From: an uncultured Clostridia bacterium
GTDB taxonomy: Bacteria > Bacillota > Clostridia > Oscillospirales > Oscillospiraceae
Direction: 5' to 3'
Assembly (NCBI GenBank): GCA_945864305.1
Contig: CAMBAJ010000004.1
Location: 1-57,669, forward strand
Length of the DNA stretch: 57,669 bases
Shown here one piece after another: positions 8,458 to 15,306 of the stretch (position 1 is its first letter; each line of letters opens with the position of its first letter). The notes under the pieces are model-generated. The model searched no databases. It saw only the letters and a list, made by a program, of their open reading frames with translations, and had not been told where the DNA came from. The position numbers and the translations under genes are program-made.

Positions 8458-9780
8458 TTACTCGTCGATATAAAATTTCTTAAGCGTATTATTCAGTTCA
8501 CTTGCCGCTCGGCTTTTATTCAGCGGATAATAATAATTAGGCTCTAATGTGCCAATTGTTATATTACTGTCATTAACGAAATCTTTCGTCATCCAGAATT
8601 TTTCTTTGTCCATACGGTTATCTATATACTCTGTATATTTTGTAGCAAGTTCTTGAGCAGCCCCCAAAATTGAAGAATAGTTAGGATTGTTAGTATTGCT
8701 TGTTACATGAAATTCAATATCGGTCCAGGCCTTATCCCATCCTAATAGTTTTTGCCTAAGAAGTTCGTCAACCGCTTTATAGCAACTACTATACTTATAG
8801 TTGCTAAAAATTTGATATGCATTAGGGACATCGCTCGACTTACATAGTCCTTTATAAAACCCCTGAGATTCAGAATAAGCGCATTGTCTAACATATTTTT
8901 GATAGTTAATGTATGCCGCAGTTTCTTCATCGGTTGCTTGTAAGGGTATTGGATTTCTATTATCCGACGAGTAATATTCATCTCTATAGCTACTTAAATC
9001 ATGGTTTGCCCATGTATCGGCTGCTAATATCAATTCTGGGTCCAAAACACAATTCTCGGTACTAGCAGTAGTATAGATATATTTCTCACGCTGTTTTTGG
9101 TCATCATGTAACTCAGTTTTGGAAAGGGTACGTCCGTAGTCATCTTGTAACCCATTAGTAGCGCAAGGAATAAAGTAGAGATTTTCCTTCCAATCAAGCC
9201 TCTCCTCCTTTTTTAACGATTCTAGTGCTCGCTTAAGTGTTTCTCTGATTTTATATGACATACATCTTTTGTACTTGACAAGTCCAGGGGCCATGTCATC
9301 AGAAATATGCCACGGATTAAACGTGCGTTCTTGCTCTAATAGTTCCATTGCTAAATCGGGATGCTGCTTTAAGTAAATCCGTTTGTACTCTTCAAAAACG
9401 CCCCAACGGTCAAATAGTTCATATGGCTGGCCTTTAAAATCTGCTGTCGCCAATATAAGTGATTTTAGACAAGTAATATATGTTCCTGCTTTTCCTCTGC
9501 CATCATCCGGTGGCAACGGTGTATCGTAAACTTTAGTAATTATCTGAGCAGACTTTTTCCCGCAGTCTGGGTCTATATCTTTTAGAGCCGTAAACTCAAC
9601 ATAGCACCTTGCTACTTTTTCAGCTAAGGCTTTATTACGTGAGCCGCTTTTGTACCCTTTTGGAAGTTGCACACCGGCATCAGCAAGAGCATCAAATAAG
9701 GCTGTTTTGGTGTTGAAGATTTTGTTTTCAAGAGGTTTTAGTTTTTGACAGATTTCCAATTCTTTTGCAGAGTTTTGCAT
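8458..9780 (-). CDS. Unrecognised 440-residue protein with a structured leader
   Basis: I do not recognise this protein. It is 440 residues, predicted soluble and largely helical, with no signal peptide or membrane span. Visible traits are a lysine-rich N-terminal region (KLKPLENKIFNTK, then LPKGYKSGSRNKALAEKVARCYVEF near residue 40), a central DRWGVFEEYKRIYLKQHPD, and aromatic/acidic stretches (SSYRDEYYSSDNRNP; EPNYYYPLNKS near the C-terminus). No helicase, nuclease, RT (YxDD) or transposase motif is apparent. ATG at 9780 follows AAAGGAGTG. The gene is much AT-richer than the chromosome, lies between the restriction operon and a tyrosine recombinase, has its own promoter at 10140-10167, a roughly 350-nt hairpin leader and its own terminator. 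A role in defence or in element maintenance is inference. Confidence 0.85.
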   Translation of the reverse strand: MQNSAKELEICQKLKPLENKIFNTKTALFDALADAGVQLPKGYKSGSRNKALAEKVARCYVEFTALKDIDPDCGKKSAQIITKVYDTPLPPDDGRGKAGTYITCLKSLILATADFKGQPYELFDRWGVFEEYKRIYLKQHPDLAMELLEQERTFNPWHISDDMAPGLVKYKRCMSYKIRETLKRALESLKKEERLDWKENLYFIPCATNGLQDDYGRTLSKTELHDDQKQREKYIYTTASTENCVLDPELILAADTWANHDLSSYRDEYYSSDNRNPIPLQATDEETAAYINYQKYVRQCAYSESQGFYKGLCKSSDVPNAYQIFSNYKYSSCYKAVDELLRQKLLGWDKAWTDIEFHVTSNTNNPNYSSILGAAQELATKYTEYIDNRMDKEKFWMTKDFVNDSNITIGTLEPNYYYPLNKSRAASELNNTLKKFYIDE

Positions 9781-9833
9781 AGAGTCACTCCTTTTGTAAT
9801 TTAAATTGGTAAATTAAATTTACCTAAAATACA

Positions 9834-9887
9834 GGTACTTTATATTGCTATATATTAAATAAAGTTTATATAGCACTAAGAAGTACC
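9834..9887 (-). repeat. Leader hairpin A, 54 bp
   Basis: GGTACTT (9834-9840) pairs with AAGTACC (9881-9887); after a 5-nt unpaired segment on each side, TGCTATATA pairs with TATATAGCA around a 12-nt loop (9855-9866). It has the same length and layout as hairpin B. It lies in the leader of the 440-residue gene. Confidence 0.8.
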
Positions 9888-9976
9888 TTTTATTATGTTT
9901 GGGTTTGAGTAATATTCGGCTGTTACACACTTTAATTTAATAATTTAAATCACTAAATTTAGTTTTGCTAAAAACG

Positions 9977-10030
9977 GGTACTTTCTATTGTTATATATAA
10001 CTAAAAGCATATATAACAACAAGAAGTACC
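9977..10030 (-). repeat. Leader hairpin B, 54 bp
   Basis: GGTACTT (9977-9983) pairs with AAGTACC (10024-10030), and TGTTATATA pairs with TATATAACA around a 12-nt loop. Compared with hairpin A, a C-G pair is replaced by T-A on both arms, a compensatory change. On the minus strand the stem is followed by CGTTTTT. Confidence 0.8.
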
Positions 10031-10069
10031 ATAATTTCAATATTTGTTTTAACATTTAACTGTTAAGTC

Positions 10070-10083
10070 AAAAACGGGTACTT
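10070..10083 (-). repeat. Third leader half-site C
   Basis: CAAAAACGGGTACTT here copies TAAAAACGGGTACTT at 9969-9983, but the opposite arm is missing. Short AT-rich palindromes precede each of the three sites on the plus strand: GGTAAATTAAATTTACC near 9808, CTAAATTTAG near 9953, and TTAACA/TGTTAA near 10049. Confidence 0.65.
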
Positions 10084-10139
10084 ATTCTTCCGAATATATT
10101 TATAGATACGCTAAACACCTCCCTCTTTGATTATTATGT

Positions 10140-10167
10140 ATTATATCACAAATCCCCAAAATTGCAA
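10140..10167 (-). promoter_or_regulatory. Strong promoter for the hairpin leader and 440-residue gene
   Basis: On the minus strand TTGCAA (10167-10162), a 16-bp spacer and TATAAT (10145-10140) with an extended -10 TG (TGATATAAT) make a near-consensus sigma-A promoter. Confidence 0.8.
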
Positions 10168-10504
10168 GTGTTTTATACAAATAATAACCCGATTATTTGT
10201 TTATTATGACAATGCATATGTTTTTTTGAAATTACTAGACGCTTTCACCAATGTTTTAATTTCTTTCTTAATGAAAACAATAACATATCCCTTAAAAGCC
10301 ATTGAATAATCATGTGATAACGGTATAAGTTGCTATTGCGCCCCAAGTACCTTATTCATCACATTTTCATGAAGTGATACTAATGGTCATTCAAATCCAC
10401 ATATAAGTGCATTGAAATTACGCATTACGCAGCAAGAAAGAATACATGCTATGCTTTGAAGCACGGCCACACGCAGCACTCACATCCAAAACCACCCCCA
10501 CAAG
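10168..10504. other. AT-rich intergenic stretch without a supported gene
   Basis: About 340 bp upstream of the leader promoter. I see no credible reading frame with a ribosome site. It holds one isolated AAGTACC (10345-10351) matching the leader hairpin arm, and a TACGCA direct repeat near 10420. Nothing else is supported. Confidence 0.5.
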
Positions 10505-10536
10505 AAAAGGCAAGGCTTATGCCCTGCCTTTTGTGC
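10505..10536 (-). terminator. Terminator of the recombinase gene
   Basis: AAAAGGCA-A-GGC and GCC-C-TGCCTTTT (10505-10532) form a stem with one mismatch and a TTAT loop; on the minus strand it ends in TTTTCTTG, 36 bp after the recombinase stop. Confidence 0.75.
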
Positions 10537-10568
10537 TTTATTTGATAGATTATCTTTTGCTTGTTGCT

Positions 10569-11573
10569 TTATCGCAAATTTTGGACAGGGCTGAAATTCT
10601 GATAACGATGGGCGAGGTCGCGATCTGTTAAATCTAAGTATGCCTTTTCCGTAACCGACACACTGCTATGACCCAAAATACGGCTCAGCGTATAGACATC
10701 CATTCCCGCCATCAAGCAACGTTTTGCAAAATTGTTCCGCAACGCATGGGGTGATATAGCTTTATCGATACCAGCCCTATTCATGTAGTTTTTAAAGTTT
10801 GTTTCAAATGTCCCAATGCAAACTGGGAGTCCCGTTGCTTTCGTTGGAAATAAATACTTGGTTTCAATGTACCTGTCCTTAAATCTTATCCATCGTTGTA
10901 ATGCCCTTGCCGATTTCATAGAGAAAAATACAGCGCGTCCCTTTCTACCCTTTGTTACCTCAGCAGGGATTTGTATGATTCTCTGGTTCAAATCAATATC
11001 ATCTATTGAAAGCGAAAGACACTCTCCTAGTCGCATACCAGAATCCAATATCAACGTGATAACCGTAGCATCCCTACACTCTGGAAAATAACTCTTATCA
11101 AAGCTGTCAAGCAATTTTCTAACTTCACTATCTTCCATATAGTCCCGCGCTTTACGTTCGTTTTCCAGTAGATGAATTTTTTTCATAGGGTTTTTTATCC
11201 CCGGATATTCCTCCTCAAACCAATTAAAAAATGCTCTCAAATTACGAATATAATTGTTAATTGTAGTAATGCTGATTGGCTCGCGAAAATCCCGGCGGCG
11301 GTCAGGGCAATTCGTACACATGCGTTCTTCTTTTGCGTAGAAGCTGTACTTGCCTCTATTTTGCAAATCGCAGATATAATGTCGAATGGTCTGCTCCCGA
11401 ACTTCCGCAGGGCTTTTCAATCCCTCCTGTTCCTTTGTCCAGCGTTCAAAAAGGCGCAAGGTCTGTTCATAGCTGTTCAAGGTCTTAGGGCGCAGACGCC
11501 GACTTTGACAATAATAGAGGTATTCGTCAATGAAGAAATCAAAATCTCTTTTGGCTTGTTCCTTTCCTCGCAT
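10569..11573 (-). CDS. Tyrosine recombinase/integrase
   Basis: A 334-residue site-specific recombinase of the phage-integrase family. The N-terminal SAM-like core-binding domain (FFIDEYLYYCQSRRLRPKTLNSYEQTLRLFERW) is followed by the catalytic domain with Arg in SGMRLGE (near 180), Lys in TKGRKGR (near 207), HALR (near 278), GHSS (near 302) and the nucleophile Tyr in KAYLDL (near 312). A Cys pair MCTNCPDRRRDF sits in the N-terminal domain, an insertion seen in some Clostridia integrases. The gene lies between the island and spo0A, so it probably moved the island. The ribosome site AGGAG (11585-11581) is 7 nt from the ATG and is buried in a 20-bp hairpin, which should restrict translation from read-through transcripts. 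Confidence 0.95.
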   Translation of the reverse strand: MRGKEQAKRDFDFFIDEYLYYCQSRRLRPKTLNSYEQTLRLFERWTKEQEGLKSPAEVREQTIRHYICDLQNRGKYSFYAKEERMCTNCPDRRRDFREPISITTINNYIRNLRAFFNWFEEEYPGIKNPMKKIHLLENERKARDYMEDSEVRKLLDSFDKSYFPECRDATVITLILDSGMRLGECLSLSIDDIDLNQRIIQIPAEVTKGRKGRAVFFSMKSARALQRWIRFKDRYIETKYLFPTKATGLPVCIGTFETNFKNYMNRAGIDKAISPHALRNNFAKRCLMAGMDVYTLSRILGHSSVSVTEKAYLDLTDRDLAHRYQNFSPVQNLR

Positions 11574-11575
11574 AA

Positions 11576-11624
11576 AAACACTCCTAACTTATTGGTTTTT
11601 CAGCCCAATAAATTAGGAGTGTTT
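11576..11624 (-). promoter_or_regulatory. Hairpin sequestering the recombinase ribosome-binding site
   Basis: Arms 11576-11595 and 11605-11624 are 20 nt each. In minus-strand RNA all 20 positions can pair, one as G-U; in plus-strand RNA the same position is a C-A mismatch. The 3' arm contains the AGGAG ribosome site of the recombinase. Confidence 0.7.
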
Positions 11625-11700
11625 ATCGCTATAAGCAAAATAGTTTATCGGCATAGCAGGGCTGATTCATCGGTACTTTCACAGTGTTTATCGCTATGAG
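11618..11700. repeat. Direct repeats beside spo0A, candidate attachment-site core
   Basis: AGTGTTTATCGCTATAAG (11618-11635) and AGTGTTTATCGCTATGAG (11683-11700) match at 17 of 18 positions; a weaker third copy AGTTTATCGGCATAG lies at 11642-11656. An 8-bp inverted repeat CAGGGCTG/CAGCCCTG (11657-11664, 11713-11720) overlaps. Position between the recombinase and the spo0A 3' end suggests recombinase core or arm sites. Confidence 0.45.
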
Positions 11701-11737
11701 TCCAATTTCTTCCAGCCCTGTATCCCTTGCGGTGCAA

Positions 11738-12505
11738 TCAGACCAGCATGCCCGTGCCGTTCTTCCGCTCCAGTACCAGGCGGTCGGCGATCATGGCGAT
11801 GAATTCGCTGTTCGTCGGCTTGCCCTTGGCGTTGGAAACTGTGTAGCCGAAGTATTTTTGTAGAGTCTCCAGGTCGCCCCGGTCCCAGGCCACCTCGATG
11901 GCGTGGCGGATGGCCCGCTCCACCCGACTGGGCGTGGTGCCGAAGCGCTTGGCCACCGCCGGATACAGCACCTTGGTCACGGCGTTGATGACCTCCATGT
12001 CGTCCACGGCGATCATGATAGCCTCCCGCAGATACTGATAGCCCTTGATATGGGCGGGAACGCCGATTTCATGGATAACCGCGGTCACCTGATTTTTCAA
12101 AGACGATGCGTGCTCCTCCGGTGCGGCGGGCTGTCCGAAAATACTGTGCATCCGGTCCAACAAAGCGTCCGTCTCACAGGGCTTCGGCAAAAAATAGCTG
12201 GCACCAAGCGTCACCGCCTCGCTCACCACCTGATCGGCGCAGAAGGCGGAGAGCACAATCACCTTCGGCTGGTCTTTTTCCTGACTTTTGAGCTGTCGCA
12301 GAACCCCCAGGCCATCCAGTCCCGGCAGGACCACATCCATGACCAGTAATTCCGGCCTGTACTGACCAATCAACTGTAAAGCTTCCATTCCATCCCCGGT
12401 AGAACCCACAACCGTGAATTCCTCTGTCTTCTCTATGGCCTCCCGCAGCATGCCGCGGAATTCCTCATTCGCATCTGCCAGCAATACAGTTCTTCTGTTG
12501 TCCAT
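11738..12505 (-). CDS. spo0A: Sporulation master regulator Spo0A
   Basis: Spo0A is the phosphorelay response regulator that commits the cell to sporulation. The 255-residue protein has an N-terminal receiver domain with the phosphoacceptor Asp57 in [13 protein letters not shown] and the conserved Lys in FLPKPCE, a linker, and the C-terminal Spo0A DNA-binding domain ([12 protein letters not shown], then [21 protein letters not shown] and [24 protein letters not shown]). Its full length matches the family. ATG at 12505 is preferred because the first ATG (12514) is only 2 nt from AAAAGGA. Upstream there is an AGTCGAA near-match to the 0A box (12643-12637) and a weak sigma-H-like arrangement. The accessory island begins directly after its 3' end. 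Confidence 0.97.
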   Translation of the reverse strand: MDNRRTVLLADANEEFRGMLREAIEKTEEFTVVGSTGDGMEALQLIGQYRPELLVMDVVLPGLDGLGVLRQLKSQEKDQPKVIVLSAFCADQVVSEAVTLGASYFLPKPCETDALLDRMHSIFGQPAAPEEHASSLKNQVTAVIHEIGVPAHIKGYQYLREAIMIAVDDMEVINAVTKVLYPAVAKRFGTTPSRVERAIRHAIEVAWDRGDLETLQKYFGYTVSNAKGKPTNSEFIAMIADRLVLERKNGTGMLV

Positions 12506-12635
12506 AGTTACCATAGTCCTTTTCCCTGAAATTTCGATTTGCGACGGATTGGCGAGTCTTCAAATCTCGTTTTCTATAAACTATCATAAACTTACAGAAT
12601 TTTCAAGTTTGACTTGTAAAATTATTCCAAAAATC

Positions 12636-12661
12636 ATTCGACTTTTTCTTCTAAATTCTCC
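12636..12661 (-). promoter_or_regulatory. Possible sigma-H-type promoter and 0A box of spo0A
   Basis: On the minus strand GGAGAATTT (near 12661) and TCGAAT (12641-12636), 11-12 bp apart, resemble a sigma-H promoter, and AGTCGAA differs by one base from the 0A box TGTCGAA. Known spo0A genes are under sigma-H and self-control; the match here is weak. Confidence 0.3.
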
Positions 12662-12696
12662 AAATTTTTGTGCCGGTTGGAACTTTTTCGTCCGGC

Positions 12697-12725
12697 TTTT
12701 CTTTCCAAACCAGATGTGCTATAAT
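12697..12725 (+). promoter_or_regulatory. Extended -10 promoter of the Nudix gene
   Basis: TGCTATAAT (12717-12725) is a perfect extended -10; the -35 region (TTTTCT) is poor. Transcription would start about 50 bp before the Nudix start codon. Confidence 0.6.
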
Positions 12726-12782
12726 GGTGTTAAATTTCGAACGCGCCGCTTTTCGGTGTGTTTTCCGCCTGGAGGTATCACC

Positions 12783-13355
12783 ATGAATATCCTGGATGAA
12801 CTGACAGTCTACCGCCCCTGGAACGAACAGGAGGCGCGGGATGTGGAGGAACTGCTGCGGCGGCTGCGGTCCGGCGAGGAGCTGTACACACGGGACAACG
12901 CGTCCGCACATCTGACGGCCTCTGCCTGGGTGGTCAGCCCGGACCGCACCCAGGTCCTGCTGGCCTATCACAATCTGTATCACTCCTGGGCCTGGCTGGG
13001 CGGTCACGCCGACGGAGAGCGGGACCTGCTGAACGTGGCCATGCGGGAGGTGCGGGAGGAAAGCGGTCTATCTGATGTCCGCCCTGTCACTGACGCGCTC
13101 TACTCTGTGGAGATTCTGACCGTGGATGGCCACGAAAAACGGGGGAAATACGTCTCCTCCCACCTGCATCTGAACGTCACCTATCTGCTGGAGGCAGACC
13201 CCGCCGCCCCGGTCCGGTGTAAGCCCGATGAAAACAGCCGGGTGGGCTGGTTTGCTCTGGAGGACGCCATCGCCGCCTCCACGGAGTCCTGGTTCCGGGA
13301 GCGCATTTACAGCAAGCTGAACGCCAAGCTGGCCAATTTTCCGCCGAAAATCTGA
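12783..13355 (+). CDS. Nudix hydrolase
   Basis: A 190-residue cytoplasmic Nudix hydrolase that should cleave a nucleoside diphosphate linked to another moiety. The Nudix box fits exactly: G-x5-E-x7-REVREESGL within GGHADGERDLLNVAM followed by REVREESGL, near residues 79-102, supplying the metal-binding glutamates. ATG at 12783 is chosen because GGAGG lies about 8 nt upstream; the frame stays open further upstream to 12414 but that part carries no coding signal and overlaps the promoter. The gene is monocistronic and convergent with kptA, sharing a short overlap of terminator sequence. The substrate cannot be read from sequence; ADP-ribose-like compounds are one possibility given the neighbour. 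Confidence 0.9.
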   Translation: MNILDELTVYRPWNEQEARDVEELLRRLRSGEELYTRDNASAHLTASAWVVSPDRTQVLLAYHNLYHSWAWLGGHADGERDLLNVAMREVREESGLSDVRPVTDALYSVEILTVDGHEKRGKYVSSHLHLNVTYLLEADPAAPVRCKPDENSRVGWFALEDAIAASTESWFRERIYSKLNAKLANFPPKI

Positions 13356-13363
13356 GATACCGA

Positions 13364-13395
13364 AGGAGACGGTTTCATTGCCGTCTTCTTTTTTA
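13364..13395 (+). terminator. Terminator of the Nudix gene
   Basis: GAGACGG (13366-13372) and CCGTCTTC (13381-13388) pair and are followed by TTTTTTAT. The T-run overlaps the 3' end of the opposing kptA gene. Confidence 0.65.
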
Positions 13396-13956
13396 TCGGA
13401 GGACTTTCGCGATGTAATCCGTATCCACCTGCTCCGCGCACCAGACGCCGTTGTCCGACACGCCGAACACCACGCCGTCCCGCTGCATCCGCTCCGCGTC
13501 GATCTGCAAAACCACCGCCTCCTGACGCCACCTGCGGGCGGACTGCCAGGCCTTTTCCACATCCGCCTGCATATGTACCGCGTGGCGGGCCATCTTACTG
13601 ATATAGCCGGTGCTTTGTATCTTCTCCCAGGCCGCCTGGGTCGTTCCGTGATAGAGAATCGCCGGCGGCGGGCCGTAGGTCAGCTCCGGCTCCACCCAGG
13701 GGATGGAATGGCCCTGGCAGGCCTTGATGCGGGTCTTATCCGCATTGAAGCGGTAGCGGCCTTTATTGTCCTCTGCCACGATCCGCTCCAGATGCTCCAT
13801 AGTCAGTGGGCATGTCTCCTGTATATTGGCAAGCAGCTGCGCCGTGCCCACCCAGCCATGCCGGTCCATGTCCAACGCCGCGGCCTCCGGATGATGCCGG
13901 AGCAAAAAACTCAAATATACGGAAATATCCCGGTCACTGCGAGGCATTTCTCTCAT
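13393..13956 (-). CDS. kptA: RNA 2'-phosphotransferase, KptA/Tpt1 family
   Basis: KptA enzymes transfer an internal RNA 2'-phosphate to NAD+, giving ADP-ribose 1'',2''-cyclic phosphate and nicotinamide. The 187-residue protein is full length and shows the family motifs in order: SFLLRHHPE (residues 16-24), the helical HGWV segment, KACQGHSIPW near 78-87, LYHGTTQAAWEKI, and MARHAVHMQADVEKA near 121-135. In fungi the reaction completes tRNA splicing; in bacteria the natural substrate is unresolved. The gene lies between spo0A and spoIVB on the minus strand. A NAD-dependent RNA repair or processing role is inference. Confidence 0.93.
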   Translation of the reverse strand: MREMPRSDRDISVYLSFLLRHHPEAAALDMDRHGWVGTAQLLANIQETCPLTMEHLERIVAEDNKGRYRFNADKTRIKACQGHSIPWVEPELTYGPPPAILYHGTTQAAWEKIQSTGYISKMARHAVHMQADVEKAWQSARRWRQEAVVLQIDAERMQRDGVVFGVSDNGVWCAEQVDTDYIAKVLR

Positions 13957-14038
13957 GGTGCATCTCTCCTTCTGATTCTGTTTTCAGAATATCACCAATA
14001 TCCGCCGGTGGCAAGAGACTTCCACTGTGCCGCAATAT

Positions 14039-14075
14039 GTAGGAGCACCGGCCGATTGGCCAGTGCTCTTTTTTC
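14039..14075 (+). terminator. Plus-oriented terminator hairpin near the spoIVB 3' end
   Basis: GAGCACCGGCC and GGCCAGTGCTC (14043-14067) pair around GATT and are followed by TTTTTTCTC on the plus strand. No plus-strand gene ends here, so it may stop antisense transcription from the Nudix promoter; without a T-run on the minus strand it is less suited to ending spoIVB. Confidence 0.6.
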
Positions 14076-14077
14076 TC

Positions 14078-15115
14078 TTATTTTGCCGCGTTCAGCATAT
14101 TTTCGATCAAAATTCCATACCCTTTGGTAGGATCATTTAAAAGCACATGAGTCACGGCTCCCACCAGCTTTCCGTTTTGCAGGATAGGTGACCCCGACAT
14201 GCCCTGGACAATACCGCCCGTGGCTTTGAGAAGCTTGGGGTCCGTGACGGAGATCACCAGGTCCCGGCCATCCGAGGTGCCTGAGACCACTTTCAAAATC
14301 TCAATCTCATACTCCTCCACTGCGTCTCCCTCCACGTTGGAGCGGATCACGGCGGGACCCGGTACAGCCTCGCCGATGGGAACGGCGTCCTGGCAGGCCG
14401 GCGCGTAATCGGATACGGCCAACGTGCCGAAAATGCCGCTCTCCGTGTTGGCATACAGGTCTCCCAAGCTGGTGTCCAGGTCAAAGTCTCCCCGCAGCTC
14501 TCCCGCGCTCCCTGTCTCGCCCCGCTTGACGGCCTTCACCGTGGAGGGCAGGATGGAGCCGTTGGAAAACGGCATCAGCAATGCGGTATCCGTGTCCGTG
14601 ATGCCGTGACCTAGCGCGCCGAAGTCGCCGGTGGCCGGGTCGTAGTAGGTCATGGTCCCGATTCCCGCCATACTGTCTCGGATCCAGGCGCCGATGCAGT
14701 AGACGCCTTTGTCATTCTGCTCCGGTTCCACGGAGAGGGTCATGCTGTCCCCAGCTCTCCGGACCTGGAGATCCATGGCTGAGTCGCCGTTTTTTTGCAG
14801 AAGAGACTGGAACTGCTCGCTGGAAGTCACAGAGACGCCGCCGCATTTCACAATGACATCACCGGTCTGAAGGCCGCATTCTTTCGCCGGTGTGCCGCCA
14901 TCCGTGAGTTTGACCACCAGAACGCCCCGTGCAAACAGCTTGATGCCGATGGTGTGTCCCACCGGGACCAGCATCCGGGCGGAGGATATCTGTGTGCTCC
15001 CGCTGTCCGTCACATCGGCGGCCATGGCCAGTATCGGGGAACACAGCAAAAACGCCAGAACCAGCGCCGCCCCGCGCCGCAGCATCCGTCTTGCACGCTG
15101 CAATGGTCCATACAA
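14078..15115 (-). CDS. spoIVB: SpoIVB serine peptidase
   Basis: SpoIVB is secreted from the forespore into the intermembrane space and starts the signal that activates pro-sigma-K processing. The roughly 345-residue protein has an N-terminal membrane/signal segment (GAALVLAFLLCSPILAMAA), a PDZ domain with GTPAKECGLQTGDVIVKCGG, and the S55 peptidase domain with the catalytic His in GALGHGITD and Ser in GIVQGMSGSPIL. TTG at 15115 is chosen because AAGGGGTGA stands just upstream; the frame is open to an ATG at 15223 but that extension would put a polar segment before the signal. It is shorter than B. subtilis SpoIVB (about 420 residues). Proximity to spo0A is the usual Clostridia arrangement, here interrupted by kptA and the Nudix gene. 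Confidence 0.93.
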   Translation of the reverse strand: MYGPLQRARRMLRRGAALVLAFLLCSPILAMAADVTDSGSTQISSARMLVPVGHTIGIKLFARGVLVVKLTDGGTPAKECGLQTGDVIVKCGGVSVTSSEQFQSLLQKNGDSAMDLQVRRAGDSMTLSVEPEQNDKGVYCIGAWIRDSMAGIGTMTYYDPATGDFGALGHGITDTDTALLMPFSNGSILPSTVKAVKRGETGSAGELRGDFDLDTSLGDLYANTESGIFGTLAVSDYAPACQDAVPIGEAVPGPAVIRSNVEGDAVEEYEIEILKVVSGTSDGRDLVISVTDPKLLKATGGIVQGMSGSPILQNGKLVGAVTHVLLNDPTKGYGILIENMLNAAK

Positions 15116-15254
15116 ACCAATCACCCCTTGTTTCAAAAAATCCGCCGGTACGGTTGTGCCGGCATGGTTATCATCTGCTGATGCCGCCGAATCACGCCAA
15201 GCAAATTGCGGCAGCATCACCATGGCACCGATTGCCTTTTTGAAAAGAAGGGCA

Positions 15255-15290
15255 ATTTAAAAAGGCCCGCAGGCAAAAACCTGCGGGCCT
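15255..15290 (-). terminator. Terminator of ftsZ
   Basis: GGCCCGCAGG (15264-15273) and CCTGCGGGCC (15280-15289) form a perfect 10-bp stem; the minus strand continues TTTTTAAATT. Confidence 0.9.
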
Positions 15291-15306
15291 TGTCAAAAAA
15301 TTCCTT

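Larger units (their letters stand above)
9781..10133 (-). ncRNA. Candidate structured leader RNA of the 440-residue gene
   Basis: From the promoter at 10140-10167 a transcript would run about 350 nt before reaching the ATG at 9780. It contains the half-site C and hairpins B and A, all sharing GGTACTT/AAGTACC arms and, in C and B, a following CGTTTTT. A strong GGGAGGTG sequence near 10120 is not followed by a useful reading frame. The segment could act as a small RNA in its own right, as an attenuator or as a binding site for the encoded protein. Which of these holds cannot be decided from sequence. Confidence 0.55.

Noticed and set aside
8458-9780. Retron or other reverse-transcriptase system
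   Set aside because: No YxDD or other reverse-transcriptase motif in the protein.
9834-10083. CRISPR array
   Set aside because: Only two full copies plus a half copy, long unequal spacing, and the repeats are 54-bp palindromes; no cas genes nearby.
9781-10133. Type III (ToxIN-like) toxin-antitoxin
   Set aside because: The repeats are palindromes with long spacers and not short tandem repeats, and the 440-residue protein is far larger than ToxN-type toxins and shows no match I can recall.
10127-10309. Short plus-strand frame of 60 codons upstream of the recombinase
   Set aside because: No ribosome site; it covers the minus-strand promoter of the leader, and its composition is that of random AT-rich DNA.
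10345-11678. Extra AAGTACC (10345-10351) and GGTACTT (11672-11678) outside the leader
   Set aside because: A 7-mer is expected several times by chance in this window and neither copy has the partner arm or the inner stem.
12637-12643. 0A box upstream of spo0A as a firm site
   Set aside because: AGTCGAA has one mismatch to TGTCGAA, too little to claim alone; kept only as a low-confidence feature.
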